Assembly (NCBI GenBank): GCA_944321525.1
Contig: CALULQ010000031.1
Coordinates: 1-44,849, forward strand
Direction of reading: 5' to 3'
DNA from: an uncultured Paraprevotella sp.
GTDB taxonomy: Bacteria; Bacteroidota; Bacteroidia; Bacteroidales; Bacteroidaceae
Length of the DNA stretch: 44,849 nucleotides
Below, piece by piece: positions 26,105 through 35,113 of this stretch. Made by a program: the position numbers and the translations under genes. How positions within the stretch are numbered: position 1 is the first letter of the stretch; each line of letters begins with the position of its first letter. The notes under the pieces were generated by a model. That model saw only the letters and a program-made list of their open reading frames with translations. It searched no databases and was not told the origin of the DNA.

Positions 26105-26929
26105 ATGAAGGCTAAGAAAATATTATTCATCACCCAAGAAATGACACCCTACGTTCCCGACTCGGAACTGGCCGCCATGGGTCGGGAACTGCCCCAAGAA
26201 ATACAGGAAAAAGGACGGGAAATCAGGACGTTCATGCCCAAATGGGGCAACATCAACGAACGACGCAACCAGCTCCACGAAGTCATCCGACTCTCCGGAA
26301 TGAACCTCATCATCGACGACACAGACCATCCGCTCATCATCAAGGTGGCTTCCATACAGGCCGCACGGATGCAAGTGTACTTCATCGACAACGACGACTA
26401 CTTCGTGAAACGACTGATGGCCGTGGACGAGGACAATCAGGAATACGAGGACAACAGCGAACGGGCCATATTCTACGCCCGGGGCGTGCTGGAAACCGTG
26501 AAGAAACTGCGCTGGATTCCCGAAGTCATACACTGTCAGGGATGGATGTCGGCCTTGGTGCCGCTCTACGTCAAGACGGCCTACAAAGAAGAGCCTTCAT
26601 TCCGCGATAGCAAAATCGTGTTCTCCATGTCGGACGAAGTGCTGAAGAAACCCATGGGGAAAAACTTCGGCGAATGCATCGCTTTCCGCAACGTGGACGC
26701 CTCCGTGCTGGAGGGATTCAGCCCCGAAGTGACATTCGAGGAGCTCAACAAACTGGCCATCAACTACGCCGACGGACTGACCGTGCCCGACACGGACAGA
26801 TTCAAGGAATTCGTGGAATACGCACAAGGCAAGGGCATCCCCGTGCTGGGCAACGTCAGCGCCGCCGATGCCGACGACTTCGCCGGCTTCTACGACAAAG
26901 TGTGGTCGGCCGGAAAGGACGAAGAATAA
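26105..26929 (+). CDS. Glycogen/starch synthase-like protein, N-terminal GT5-type domain only
   Basis: Protein of 274 residues resembling the N-terminal Rossmann domain of GT5 glycogen synthases (KKILFITQEMTPYVPDSELAAMG, then GREIRTFMPKWGNINERR and IHCQGWMSALVPLYVKTAY). Two things argue against normal synthase activity. The KxGGL motif that binds ADP-glucose is replaced by PDSELA, and the whole C-terminal GT-B domain is absent although the gene ends cleanly. It may be a regulator, a carbohydrate sensor or a partner subunit. Databases often label such short proteins 'glycogen synthase'. It is followed 28 bp later by a DUF4270 lipoprotein gene and is divergent from panC. Confidence 0.78.
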   Translation: MKAKKILFITQEMTPYVPDSELAAMGRELPQEIQEKGREIRTFMPKWGNINERRNQLHEVIRLSGMNLIIDDTDHPLIIKVASIQAARMQVYFIDNDDYFVKRLMAVDEDNQEYEDNSERAIFYARGVLETVKKLRWIPEVIHCQGWMSALVPLYVKTAYKEEPSFRDSKIVFSMSDEVLKKPMGKNFGECIAFRNVDASVLEGFSPEVTFEELNKLAINYADGLTVPDTDRFKEFVEYAQGKGIPVLGNVSAADADDFAGFYDKVWSAGKDEE

Positions 26930-26957
26930 AAAAAGCATTTCACACCGTAACCCCAAC

Positions 26958-28367
26958 ATGAAAGCAAAAACCACACTCATCGCGGCACTCGCACTGGGAT
27001 GCGCGGCATGCGACGACACGACAGACAACATCGGCATCTACACGGAGTCGGACAACATCAGTGCCTCCACCTCCATCTACGAAGCCACGACGCGCTCGCT
27101 CCTGGCCGACTCCGTCCTGAGCAACAGCAACAGTTCTTTCCTGGGACGGATGACCGACCCCGAAACGCGCATGCAAATCAAAGCCGAGTTCCTGGCACAA
27201 TTCTGCACGCTGGAGGACTATGAATTCCCGGCCTACGAACAAATGGTCAAGAACGACAAGGGGGAAATCGAAGCCGACTCCATCGAAATCAGACTCTACT
27301 ACGACAGGTATTACGGCAACGAGAACAACCCGATGAAGGTGGACGTGTATGAACTGGATACGACCAACGTCATCCGCGAAGACTCCACCTACTACAGCAA
27401 CGCCGACCTCACCCGATACATCAACCGGCAGAAGACTTATCCCGTGGCGCGCAAAGTGTTCACGGCTAAAGACTTCACGCTCTCCGATACCGAACTGGAA
27501 AGCAGCTCCTACACGCCGAACATACGCATCGTGCTCCCCAAAGAGTATGGCACCTTTATCATCAACAAATATTACGAGAACAAGGACTTCTTCAAAGACT
27601 CATACCAGTTCATACGCCACGTGTGCCCGGGATTCTACTTCAAGCTGGCCGACGGCAACGGCACCATGGTGAGAATGAGGGTGGGCGCGATGAACGTGTA
27701 CTTCAGCTACAAGGACACGCAGAAAGACACGGTCTACGTGGGCATGAGCCGATTTGCCGCCACCCCTGAAGTCATCCAGAACACCTACATCGAGAACGAC
27801 GACTTGGCACAGCTCATCGAGAACGACACCCAATGCACTTACCTGAAAACGCCCGCCGGCGTTTTCACCGAAATGACATTGCCCGTGGACGAAATCTACG
27901 AGGGGCACGCCAACGACAGCATCAGCCAGGCGCAGCTCTCGCTCTACCGCTACAACGCCGAAGACCTGACGACCGACTTCGAAATCCCGCAAACCTTGCT
28001 CATGGTGCGCAAACAAGACATGTACGCCTTCTTTGAGAACAAGGAAGTGCCGGACGGAAAGACATCTTACGTCACTTCGTTCAACAGCAACTATAACACC
28101 TACACGTTCTCCAACATCAGCAACTTGGTGTCATATTGCCGCAGGGAAAAGAACGAAGAGGCCGCAAAAAGCGGAATGAGCCCCGAAGCATGGACACAAA
28201 GCCATCCGGACTGGAACAAGGTGGTGCTCATCCCCGTTGAAACCAACGAGGACAACAGCAACAACATCGTGAGCGTCACCCACGACATGGGACTGGGAAG
28301 CACACGGCTTGTCGGCGGAGAGGGAAGCAAAATCCAAATACAAGTCATCTACAGTTCCTTCAGATAA
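26958..28367 (+). CDS. DUF4270 family lipoprotein
   Basis: Protein of 469 residues with a short lipoprotein signal (MKAKTTLIAALALGCAAC). The mature start DDTTDNIGIYTESDNISASTS and the following SLLADSVLSNSNSSFLGRMTDPETRM are the hallmark opening of the DUF4270 family. The rest is beta-rich with many Tyr and Asp residues and no catalytic motif I can name. The ATG at 26958 is chosen because the lipobox then falls correctly. It probably shares the promoter of the glycogen-synthase-like gene 28 bp upstream; the pairing is familiar in Bacteroidetes but its meaning is unknown. Confidence 0.85.
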   Translation: MKAKTTLIAALALGCAACDDTTDNIGIYTESDNISASTSIYEATTRSLLADSVLSNSNSSFLGRMTDPETRMQIKAEFLAQFCTLEDYEFPAYEQMVKNDKGEIEADSIEIRLYYDRYYGNENNPMKVDVYELDTTNVIREDSTYYSNADLTRYINRQKTYPVARKVFTAKDFTLSDTELESSSYTPNIRIVLPKEYGTFIINKYYENKDFFKDSYQFIRHVCPGFYFKLADGNGTMVRMRVGAMNVYFSYKDTQKDTVYVGMSRFAATPEVIQNTYIENDDLAQLIENDTQCTYLKTPAGVFTEMTLPVDEIYEGHANDSISQAQLSLYRYNAEDLTTDFEIPQTLLMVRKQDMYAFFENKEVPDGKTSYVTSFNSNYNTYTFSNISNLVSYCRREKNEEAAKSGMSPEAWTQSHPDWNKVVLIPVETNEDNSNNIVSVTHDMGLGSTRLVGGEGSKIQIQVIYSSFR

Positions 28368-28405
28368 GCAAAGGAAAGGGCGCGGCACCATGCCGCCCGG
28401 ACAAT

Positions 28406-28463
28406 AAAACGAAGGCGGGGAGGGAAAGTGCAAATCGGCACATTCCCTCCCCGCTTTCGTTTT
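28406..28463. terminator. Bidirectional terminator
   Basis: Two 25-nt arms (28406-28430 and 28439-28463) pair with two mismatches around an 8-nt loop. They start with AAAAC and end with GTTTT, so each strand has a short T run. It serves the DUF4270 gene and perhaps GH57. Confidence 0.75.
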
Positions 28464-28477
28464 ATACCTATTATAAA

Positions 28478-28506
28478 GAGCCCACCAGCACGTGACCGGT
28501 GGGCTC
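28478..28506 (-). terminator. Hairpin after the GH57 gene
   Basis: GAGCCCACC pairs with GGTGGGCTC (9 bp, 11-nt loop), 41 bp after the GH57 stop on the minus strand. A short TTT follows. Confidence 0.55.
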
Positions 28507-28547
28507 CTATGAGACAAACCTCCACAGCGCGACAGCGCCGGAAAACC

Positions 28548-29903
28548 TTATTGCTTCTTGGCAGCCGACTTGCGGGTAGCCGTTTTCTTGGTCTCGCCCG
28601 TTTCGGGAGCCATCTTCTTCAGGCGTGCGTTCAAGCGCGCAATCTCCTTGTCTTTCACCTCAAGCTCTTCGCCCTGGTTCTTAATCAGCGTCAGCAGCGA
28701 GTTCAGTTCTTCGTTGTCCACATCGCTGGGATACATGCTGTTCACCCTGTTGATGAAGTCGCCAAGGATGTTCATGTAGTTCGTAAAGGCATCGTAAGGC
28801 GAATCGTATATGCCGCGGTACATGTTCCAACTGCTCGGCTTGGTGGTCATGAAACGGAAGTTATTGCTCGTCTGCAGGTAGTCCCAGTCTTTCTTGATGC
28901 GGCGGTCGTTGCTGATGCGCACACGGTCGGCCACGCTATACAACTTGTTGAAGGCTTCGCGCTGCATGCCATTTCCCAACCAACAACTGATATCGCGCTC
29001 TTCATCCACCCACGACAAGGGGTATGCCACTTCCAATGCGTCGACAGACTGGTGCTCTGCTATTACCTCGGACGGCGTGGAGAAGGTGATGCCGCGCTGC
29101 TTTGCGCACGCCGGCAATGCCTTGATGAACTCCAAGATGTTGGAGGACAAGGGTTGGAACATGCCCAATGCGCACAACTCCATGAAGATGTTAATCACCT
29201 GCTCCTCTTCGGGCATCGAAGCAATCCAGTCCATGTAGGTATCGGCAAACAATGGGTACTCGTTCCACGTCGTATTACTGAAGCGCAGCGAAATGTCATC
29301 CGATAACTTATAGTCCCTCAACAACAACTTCAGGTTGGGGTTCTGCGTGCAATGGTAAACAAAATGGGGGCTCTTCCATCCCAGCACATGCTTGGCGCCT
29401 TCCGTCAGCATGCCCTTGAATCCCATGGACGCAACCGTACTCCCGATGTCATCGGAATAAATCAACGAAGAGTTGCGGAACACCTTCGGTTCTTGCCCGA
29501 ACAATTCCTTCACCTTGCGGGCCATCCGCAAGCTCTCTTCCTTGAAACAGTCCTCGTTGGCCAAAGAAGAAAGCCCGTGTGAATATGGCTCTGCCAAAAA
29601 TTCCACGCAACCTGTCTCGCTCAACTCCTGCAGCAATTCAATCACCGACGGGGCAAAGTTCTCCAACAGTTCTATGGCGCACCCGGAAATGGAAAAGGCC
29701 ACCTTGAAAAATCCCGGATTGTCCTTAATCATCTGGAGCAGGGTCTGAAGTGCCGGAATATACGAATGCTCCACAGTGTTGTTTATACTGTTCTCATTCT
29801 CGTAGTCATCATAATAATAGTGATCCGTACCGATATCGAAGAAACGGTAGCGTTTCAAGTGTATATTTTGATGAATCTCGAAATAAAGGCAAATCGTTTT
29901 CAT
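28548..29903 (-). CDS. GH57 alpha-amylase-like protein
   Basis: Protein of 451 residues of glycoside hydrolase family 57. Visible are the N-terminal strand with its His (ICLYFEIHQNIHLKRYRFF), the region FLAEPYSHGLSSLANEDCF, and PKVFRNSSLIYSDDIGSTVASMGFKGMLTEG, which belong to the (beta/alpha)7 barrel. The C-terminal 60 residues form a coiled coil (ELNSLLTLIKNQGEELEVKD) and a Lys/Ala-rich tail ending in KSAAKKQ. There is no signal peptide, so it should act on cytoplasmic glycogen or maltodextrin, cutting or transferring alpha-1,4 links. It is the last gene of the glycogen operon, 15 bp after the GT4 gene. Whether it hydrolyses or branches cannot be told. Confidence 0.87.
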   Translation of the reverse strand: MKTICLYFEIHQNIHLKRYRFFDIGTDHYYYDDYENENSINNTVEHSYIPALQTLLQMIKDNPGFFKVAFSISGCAIELLENFAPSVIELLQELSETGCVEFLAEPYSHGLSSLANEDCFKEESLRMARKVKELFGQEPKVFRNSSLIYSDDIGSTVASMGFKGMLTEGAKHVLGWKSPHFVYHCTQNPNLKLLLRDYKLSDDISLRFSNTTWNEYPLFADTYMDWIASMPEEEQVINIFMELCALGMFQPLSSNILEFIKALPACAKQRGITFSTPSEVIAEHQSVDALEVAYPLSWVDEERDISCWLGNGMQREAFNKLYSVADRVRISNDRRIKKDWDYLQTSNNFRFMTTKPSSWNMYRGIYDSPYDAFTNYMNILGDFINRVNSMYPSDVDNEELNSLLTLIKNQGEELEVKDKEIARLNARLKKMAPETGETKKTATRKSAAKKQ

Positions 29904-29918
29904 ATTATAAGATTTTGA

Positions 29919-31199
29919 TTATTTACATTTTTGAATTGTCTCATCGTAAAGCTTGCGGATGCGCTGGCCCACTTTTTCCCACGTGATGCCGTCCACTTCC
30001 TTCTTGCCTTCCGTCTGCAGATACTCATGCAACGAAGGATACATGCACAAGGCATACATGGCGTCTGCCATGGCATCGATGTCCCAATAGTCCACCTTGA
30101 TACACTTAGATAGAATCTCCGCGCAACCGGATTGCTTGCTGATGATGGACGGCACACCGCTCTGCATGGCCTCCAACGGCGAAATACCGAAGGGTTCCGA
30201 CACGGAAGGCATCACATACACATCGCTGTCGCGGAAGCACTCAAACACCTGTTTCCCCTTCATGAAACCCGGGAAATGGCAACGGTCGGCAATTCCGTAT
30301 GCCGCGGCCATCTCTATCATGGCATTCATCATGTCCCCGCTTCCGGCAAAGCAGAAGCGCACGTTGTGCGTTCTGTCCAGCACGCGCTTCGCAGCTTCGA
30401 TGAAATACTCCGGGCCTTTCTGCATTGTGATGCGCCCCAAGAAAGTGACCACCTTCTCCTTTCTCTCCGAGCTGGGTTTCCGCTGGTCAACAATCGCCTG
30501 CAACTCGGGCGCCAAGGGATAAACGGCATTGTGCATGGCAAAACACTTTGCCGGGTCTTGATGATAATGGTTGATCACAGTCTGCCGCGTCAGTTCGCTC
30601 ACGCACATGATGCAATCGGCGTAATCCATTCCGTTTTTCTCTATGCCATAAACCGTCGGATTCACATTGCCGCGGCTCCTGTCGAAGTCTGTGGCATGCA
30701 CATGAATCACCAACGGCTTCCCGCTCACCTGCTTGGCGTGGATGCCAGCCGGGTAAGTCAGCCAGTCGTGCGCATGGATGATGTCGAACTGCTGCTGGCG
30801 TGCAACAACTCCCGCCACAATAGAGTAATTATTGATTTCCTCATGAAGATTGTCCGGATAACGGCCTGAGAACTCCATGCAACCCAAATCGTTCACATGC
30901 ATATAAGAGAAGTCGGCATAGATATGGTCGCGCAAATCATAATACAGTTGCGGATCCATGTAGCTCCCCACCCTGCTGTTCACGTAGTTCCAATCCACAT
31001 CACGCCACACTATGGGCACGCTGTTCATCCCGATGATTTTCATGAAGCTCTGGTCTTCGTCGCCCCATGGTTTCGGGATGCAGAAAGTGATATCCATATC
31101 AGGTTGCACGGACAATCCCTTCGTCAAGCCATAACTTGCAGTACCGAGCCCTCCAAGAATATGAGGAGGAAACTCCCAACCAAACATTAATACTTTCAT
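29919..31199 (-). CDS. GT4-type glycosyltransferase, probable glycogen synthase
   Basis: GT-B glycosyltransferase of 426 residues. The N-terminal domain has VLMFGWEFPPHILGGLGTASYGLTKGL, the donor-side Gly-rich loop, and FDIIHAHDWLTYPAGI. The C-terminal domain has TFLGRITMQKGPEYFIEAAKRV and the retaining E-x7-E motif in VSEPFGISPLEAMQSGVPSII. In Bacteroidales this protein sits between a debranching enzyme and GH57 and is thought to elongate glycogen, in contrast to the truncated GT5-like protein at 26.1 kb. It lies 17 bp after the debranching gene and 15 bp before GH57. Donor nucleotide sugar is not visible from sequence. Confidence 0.87.
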   Translation of the reverse strand: MKVLMFGWEFPPHILGGLGTASYGLTKGLSVQPDMDITFCIPKPWGDEDQSFMKIIGMNSVPIVWRDVDWNYVNSRVGSYMDPQLYYDLRDHIYADFSYMHVNDLGCMEFSGRYPDNLHEEINNYSIVAGVVARQQQFDIIHAHDWLTYPAGIHAKQVSGKPLVIHVHATDFDRSRGNVNPTVYGIEKNGMDYADCIMCVSELTRQTVINHYHQDPAKCFAMHNAVYPLAPELQAIVDQRKPSSERKEKVVTFLGRITMQKGPEYFIEAAKRVLDRTHNVRFCFAGSGDMMNAMIEMAAAYGIADRCHFPGFMKGKQVFECFRDSDVYVMPSVSEPFGISPLEAMQSGVPSIISKQSGCAEILSKCIKVDYWDIDAMADAMYALCMYPSLHEYLQTEGKKEVDGITWEKVGQRIRKLYDETIQKCK

Positions 31200-31216
31200 A
31201 TCCAGTTCCTCCTTAT

Positions 31217-33163
31217 TTATATAATGTACTTTTCTACCAATTTCACCACGCGCAAGATTTCTGCCACATTCATGGCGTATGATATCGCGCCCCTGCCATG
31301 GAATGGAGGATTCCCGTCAAAGAGTTCGGGCAGCGTGCCCAAGCAGTGGTAAAACATCTCTTCTTCAAATCCGCCCAACACGCGCTCCACGAAGCTGACG
31401 CGGCTCTGTTTGTACAGACGCAAGCATGCTTCCATATAGAAACCGGCCAACCAAGGCCAAGCCGTCCCCTGATGGTAAGCATAGTCGCGCTGCACTTGCG
31501 AACCGACATACATGGGATTGTAGCCTCCACTCTTCGGGCTCAGCGTACGCAGTCCCTTCGGTGTGAGCAGTTCCTTGGTGCAGATATCAAAGATGGCCTT
31601 TTTCTCGGGCAGGGTGAGCGGCGAATAGTCAAGCGCCACCGCAAAAATCATGTTAGGACGGACGCTCCAATCCGGGTCGTTGTCATCCTCGTCCACATAG
31701 TCGAACAAGTAGCCGTATTGGTTCAGGAAGACGTTTTTGAAGGACTCCCCGACCTTGACTGCCTCCTCAGCAAAATAGGCCGCCTCGTCATTGATGCCGC
31801 ACTTCCCGCATATTTCTTCACTGAACTTCAGCGCATTGTACCACAAGGCGTTGAATTCCACAATATAGCCGCTTCTGGGCACGATGGGACGACCATTGGC
31901 AGTGGAGTTCATCCACGTGATGGCCTTATCCTTTCCTTTGGCATAGACCAGCCCGTTCTCCCTCACTTTCAGGCACGGATGGGAGTTCCCGCCGATATAA
32001 GCCATGATATCCTTGGCCAAAGCGCCGTATTTCTCCAGACATTTTTCAAAAGACTCTATTTTGGCATACTGCTGGATGCACCACATCGCCCACAAGAGCA
32101 CGTCCGGATGCTCCATTTCGTAGATTTTCACCGTGAGGGGATCGCCGGCCATGAATTCGCGGATAGCTTTCTCCATTGTCTTCATGCAAAGCTCGTACTG
32201 CTCCACTTCGCCGTTCACCAATGTCAATCCCGGCAAGGAGATGAGCATATCGCGTGCCCGGCATTTAAACCACGGATAACCGGCCAAAATGTAATTCTCC
32301 CCATCCACGTGGTAATAAAACTGATGGGCCGAATTCACGAGGCAATGGTAGAAATTATCTCTCGGCGTCCGGATGTTCACTTCGAAATCGGCAATCTGCT
32401 TCAGCTGGCTGGTTTTGATTTCAGACAAGCCGGCAGAGAACACCACGCTCTCGCCTTTCTTGATCTTCATTTCGAAATACCCCGGCACGTAGAGGTCTTC
32501 AGTGAAAGCATATCCCCGTTCCATCTCCTTGGGATATTCCACGCCCCGGTACCAGTCCGGCTGGAATACGAAATCATTCTTCTTGTTCAACTGCATATAC
32601 AGTTCCGGATAGCCGTCGTACATGCATGTCTTGATGCCATTGGACACTTCTTGATAGTTCTTATTCACCCGCGAATTTTCGTGCGTGTATTCCCGCACGC
32701 ACCTGAAGGCCAGGAAAGGCCGGAGTTTCAGCGTGGTTTCGGAATGTGCGTCCAACAGCGTATACCGTATGATGATGCGGTTCTCATAGTGCTGGAACAC
32801 CTTCTCCTTCTTCAAGACGACACCGCCCACGCGGTAAATCGTCGTCGGGACTTGATCGCAATTGAAATCGCGGATGTACTTATGTCCGTTAGGGCTGAAG
32901 TTGTTGCCCTGGTACTTATGAAGTCCCAAGTTGAATTCCGCCCCGTGCTGCACGACAGTTTCATCCAAAGAGGACAACAGCACATAGTTCTCCTCTCCCA
33001 ACTCCGGAATCGGCACGACCAGCAAGCCGTGATACTTCCTTGTGTTGCAATCCACTATGGTCGAACACGAATAAGCACCCGAACGGTTAGACCTCAGAAT
33101 CTCCTTCGGCAAAGATTCTTCCAAATTGGCCATCAGAGTCTTATCAAAATGAATGTAACTCAT
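31217..33163 (-). CDS. Glycogen debranching enzyme (amylo-alpha-1,6-glucosidase type)
   Basis: Protein of 648 residues. The N-terminal domain carries EILRSNRSGAYSCSTIVDCNTRKYHGLL, the standard opening of the GDE N-terminal family, where the enzyme binds polymer. The (alpha/alpha)6 barrel begins near residue 285 with YHVDGENYILAGYPWFKCRARDMLISLPG. It includes YIVEFNALWYNALKFSEEICG, then PNMIFAVALDYSPL and AYHQGTAWPWLAGFYMEA. It should hydrolyse alpha-1,6 branch points in glycogen. It has no signal peptide. It is the first gene of the three-gene glycogen operon, divergent from a Crp/Fnr gene 247 bp away. Confidence 0.92.
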   Translation of the reverse strand: MSYIHFDKTLMANLEESLPKEILRSNRSGAYSCSTIVDCNTRKYHGLLVVPIPELGEENYVLLSSLDETVVQHGAEFNLGLHKYQGNNFSPNGHKYIRDFNCDQVPTTIYRVGGVVLKKEKVFQHYENRIIIRYTLLDAHSETTLKLRPFLAFRCVREYTHENSRVNKNYQEVSNGIKTCMYDGYPELYMQLNKKNDFVFQPDWYRGVEYPKEMERGYAFTEDLYVPGYFEMKIKKGESVVFSAGLSEIKTSQLKQIADFEVNIRTPRDNFYHCLVNSAHQFYYHVDGENYILAGYPWFKCRARDMLISLPGLTLVNGEVEQYELCMKTMEKAIREFMAGDPLTVKIYEMEHPDVLLWAMWCIQQYAKIESFEKCLEKYGALAKDIMAYIGGNSHPCLKVRENGLVYAKGKDKAITWMNSTANGRPIVPRSGYIVEFNALWYNALKFSEEICGKCGINDEAAYFAEEAVKVGESFKNVFLNQYGYLFDYVDEDDNDPDWSVRPNMIFAVALDYSPLTLPEKKAIFDICTKELLTPKGLRTLSPKSGGYNPMYVGSQVQRDYAYHQGTAWPWLAGFYMEACLRLYKQSRVSFVERVLGGFEEEMFYHCLGTLPELFDGNPPFHGRGAISYAMNVAEILRVVKLVEKYII

Positions 33164-33227
33164 AGTCTAGAAATTATTATAAGGTTTTCAGTTCACTCTC
33201 TTTTTTGTCACTGTTTATTTATGCATC

Positions 33228-33235
33228 CCAAAAAT
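33228..33235 (-). promoter_or_regulatory. Bacteroidetes -7 promoter element for the glycogen operon
   Basis: Reads TATTTTTG on the minus strand, 64 bp before the debranching gene ATG. Confidence 0.55.
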
Positions 33236-33252
33236 ACCAAAAAAACATCAAT

Positions 33253-33302
33253 GCGCGAAATTTTGCGCTAACATATTTTCAGCATTTCATAAAAATATGC
33301 TG
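33253..33302. promoter_or_regulatory. Candidate operators between the glycogen operon and crp-like gene
   Basis: Two dyads lie in the AT-rich divergent gap. GCGCGAAATTTTGCGC (33253-33268) is a near-perfect 16-bp palindrome. CAGCAT (33280-33285) pairs with ATGCTG (33297-33302) across 11 bp. Both sit upstream of the glycogen promoter and of the Crp/Fnr gene, so binding by that regulator is possible but unproven. Confidence 0.35.
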
Positions 33303-33351
33303 TAAAACATAATTTTAAGACTTTCTATTTCATAAATATATCAAGTTTTGC

Positions 33352-33359
33352 TATTTTTG
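33352..33359 (+). promoter_or_regulatory. Bacteroidetes -7 promoter element for the Crp/Fnr gene
   Basis: TATTTTTG, 51 bp before the first ATG at 33411. Confidence 0.55.
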
Positions 33360-33410
33360 CAAAGCGAAACATAAATTACAACCCGATTTGACTCAGCATT
33401 AAAATTACCT

Positions 33411-34112
33411 ATGGTCAGGAAAGAAATGGACAAGGAAGAGATTCTCGAAAAAATCTCCGATTTATGCAATCCCCTTACCCCAGAACAACGCGAACGCCTC
33501 ACGGAAAACCTAACGGTATATACGTATCGCAAAAACGAAGCCATCTACAGCGAAGGCGAGTTCCCCACGCAGCTCATGTGCCTGCTTTCGGGAAAAGTTA
33601 AGATATTCAAGAACGGGGTGAGCGGCCGCAACCAAATCATACGTGTCATAAAGCCCGTGGAATATTTTGCCTACCGGGCTTACTTTGCCCACCAAGAATA
33701 CCTGACAGCGGCCGCGGCGTTCGAGACTTCGACCATCGCCTTGATTCCCATCACGACCATCACGAAACTCATCAGTCAGAACAACGACCTGGCCTGGTTC
33801 TTCATCAAGCAGCTTTCCATCGACTTGGGCATCGCCGACGAGCGGACGGTGAACCTCACCCAGAAGCACATCCGGGGAAGGTTGGCCGAATCCATTCTTT
33901 TCTTAAAGGAAAGCTACGGTTTGGAAGAAGACGGATGCACCCTGAGCATCTACCTTTCACGGGAGGACCTGGCCAGCCTCTCCAACATGACGACGTCCAA
34001 TGCCATCCGCACACTGACCAACTTCGCCGCGGAAAAAATCATCGCCATCGACGGGCGCAAAATCAAAATCATCTCGGAAGATAAGTTGGAAAAGATTTCC
34101 AAGATAGGGTAA
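33411..34112 (+). CDS. Crp/Fnr family transcriptional regulator
   Basis: Protein of 233 residues (228 if the second ATG at 33426 is used). Residues 25-140 form the cyclic-nucleotide-type beta-roll (YTYRKNEAIYSEGEFPTQLM, CLLSGKVKIFKNG, RNQIIRVIKPVEYFAYRAYF). A long dimer helix follows at about 125-165. The C-terminal winged helix has the Crp-type recognition helix (YLSREDLASLSNMTTSNAIR, then TLTNFAAEKIIAID). No Cys cluster for an Fe-S centre is present, so an FNR-type oxygen sensor is unlikely. Position opposite the glycogen operon suggests, but does not prove, control of carbon storage. It is convergent with dagK, with 31 bp between them. Confidence 0.9.
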   Translation: MVRKEMDKEEILEKISDLCNPLTPEQRERLTENLTVYTYRKNEAIYSEGEFPTQLMCLLSGKVKIFKNGVSGRNQIIRVIKPVEYFAYRAYFAHQEYLTAAAAFETSTIALIPITTITKLISQNNDLAWFFIKQLSIDLGIADERTVNLTQKHIRGRLAESILFLKESYGLEEDGCTLSIYLSREDLASLSNMTTSNAIRTLTNFAAEKIIAIDGRKIKIISEDKLEKISKIG

Positions 34113-34143
34113 GCCGCGCCCACAAACAGAGGAAGGTTCTTGG

Positions 34144-35070
34144 TCAGCCCGGGATAATGAAATTCAACCATTCCTGATGGATGCCGATGCGCATGGGGGC
34201 CGCGCCTTCTTCCCAAACGGCTCCGTCGAGACTGATCATCGCCTTGCCGTCGTCGAAGAAATCCACCCGTTTTGTCCGGTAGGATTTCACCGCCTTGTGG
34301 TTCAGGAAACGGCCGCGGAGGAGCATCCACAAGGCTTCCACCATCTGCGCGATTTCAGGATGGGAAACCACGGAAACGTCCAACCACCCGTTATACGGCA
34401 CGCCGCTGGGCGTTTGCCCATACCCGCGCGCGCTGCTGACGCACACCGTCATCACGCTCTTGTCTATGTCGTCCAAGTTCACCTTGAAATGCATCTTGTG
34501 CTCCATGCGCTGGAAGAGCAGCAAAAACATGGACGACAAATGGGAAAGCGTGAGCATCCCCCAAAAGCGGCGTGTCTTGTGCTTGATGTTCATGATGTTG
34601 GCCACCAGACCCACGTTCACGCAATTCAGGAAATAACGCGGGTGGTCTTCGCCCAGGCGCTCCGAAACGCAATAACCCACGTCCACTTTCCGTAGGCGGC
34701 GCTTGATGAGCCAGTCAATGTTTTGCTTGTAGTTGTCCTCCTCAATGCCCCAGAAATGGGCGAAATCGTTCCCCCACCCGTTCGGAATGACCCCCAAGGC
34801 GATATTTTGCCTCACTTCGTCGCCTTGCGACAAGATGCCGTTCAGGGCGCGATTCAACGCCGCGTCGCCGCCCACTATGATGATTGTGGAATAGCCGTTG
34901 GAGGCGAGCATGGCCGCCAGGCGCTCCACGGACTTAGGGCCTTCGCTCTGCACGAAGTCGAACAAGACTCCCTTTTCCGTCAGGTACGAACGTATGGCCT
35001 CCCATTCCTTATGAATGCGCCTCACTCCTTCTTTCGGGCAATAGATTATCCCCCATCGTGATGGTTCCAT
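34144..35070 (-). CDS. Diacylglycerol/lipid kinase family protein
   Basis: Protein of 308 residues of the DagK/sphingosine-kinase-like family (DAGKc domain). Visible are the nucleotide loop IIIVGGDAALNRALNG (about residues 63-78), ALGVIPNGWGNDFAHF (about 91-106), and the C-terminal part with DDGKAMISLDGAVWEEG. The usual GGDGT of the nucleotide site reads GGDAA here, and the second motif PxGTxNDFA reads PNGWGNDFA. Both fit a Bacteroidales subfamily, but activity is uncertain. The start at 35070 (MEPSRWGIIYC) is chosen because the longer frame overlaps the end of miaA. It lies 43 bp after miaA, in the same direction. Confidence 0.8.
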   Translation of the reverse strand: MEPSRWGIIYCPKEGVRRIHKEWEAIRSYLTEKGVLFDFVQSEGPKSVERLAAMLASNGYSTIIIVGGDAALNRALNGILSQGDEVRQNIALGVIPNGWGNDFAHFWGIEEDNYKQNIDWLIKRRLRKVDVGYCVSERLGEDHPRYFLNCVNVGLVANIMNIKHKTRRFWGMLTLSHLSSMFLLLFQRMEHKMHFKVNLDDIDKSVMTVCVSSARGYGQTPSGVPYNGWLDVSVVSHPEIAQMVEALWMLLRGRFLNHKAVKSYRTKRVDFFDDGKAMISLDGAVWEEGAAPMRIGIHQEWLNFIIPG

Positions 35071-35113
35071 TACTTTTTTCTCCTTTATAGACGCGCAAAT
35101 ATACGCAAAATAT

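Noticed and set aside
31298..33271. Long open frame antisense to the debranching enzyme
   Set aside because: It mirrors a gene with clear domains and has no protein-like motif of its own.
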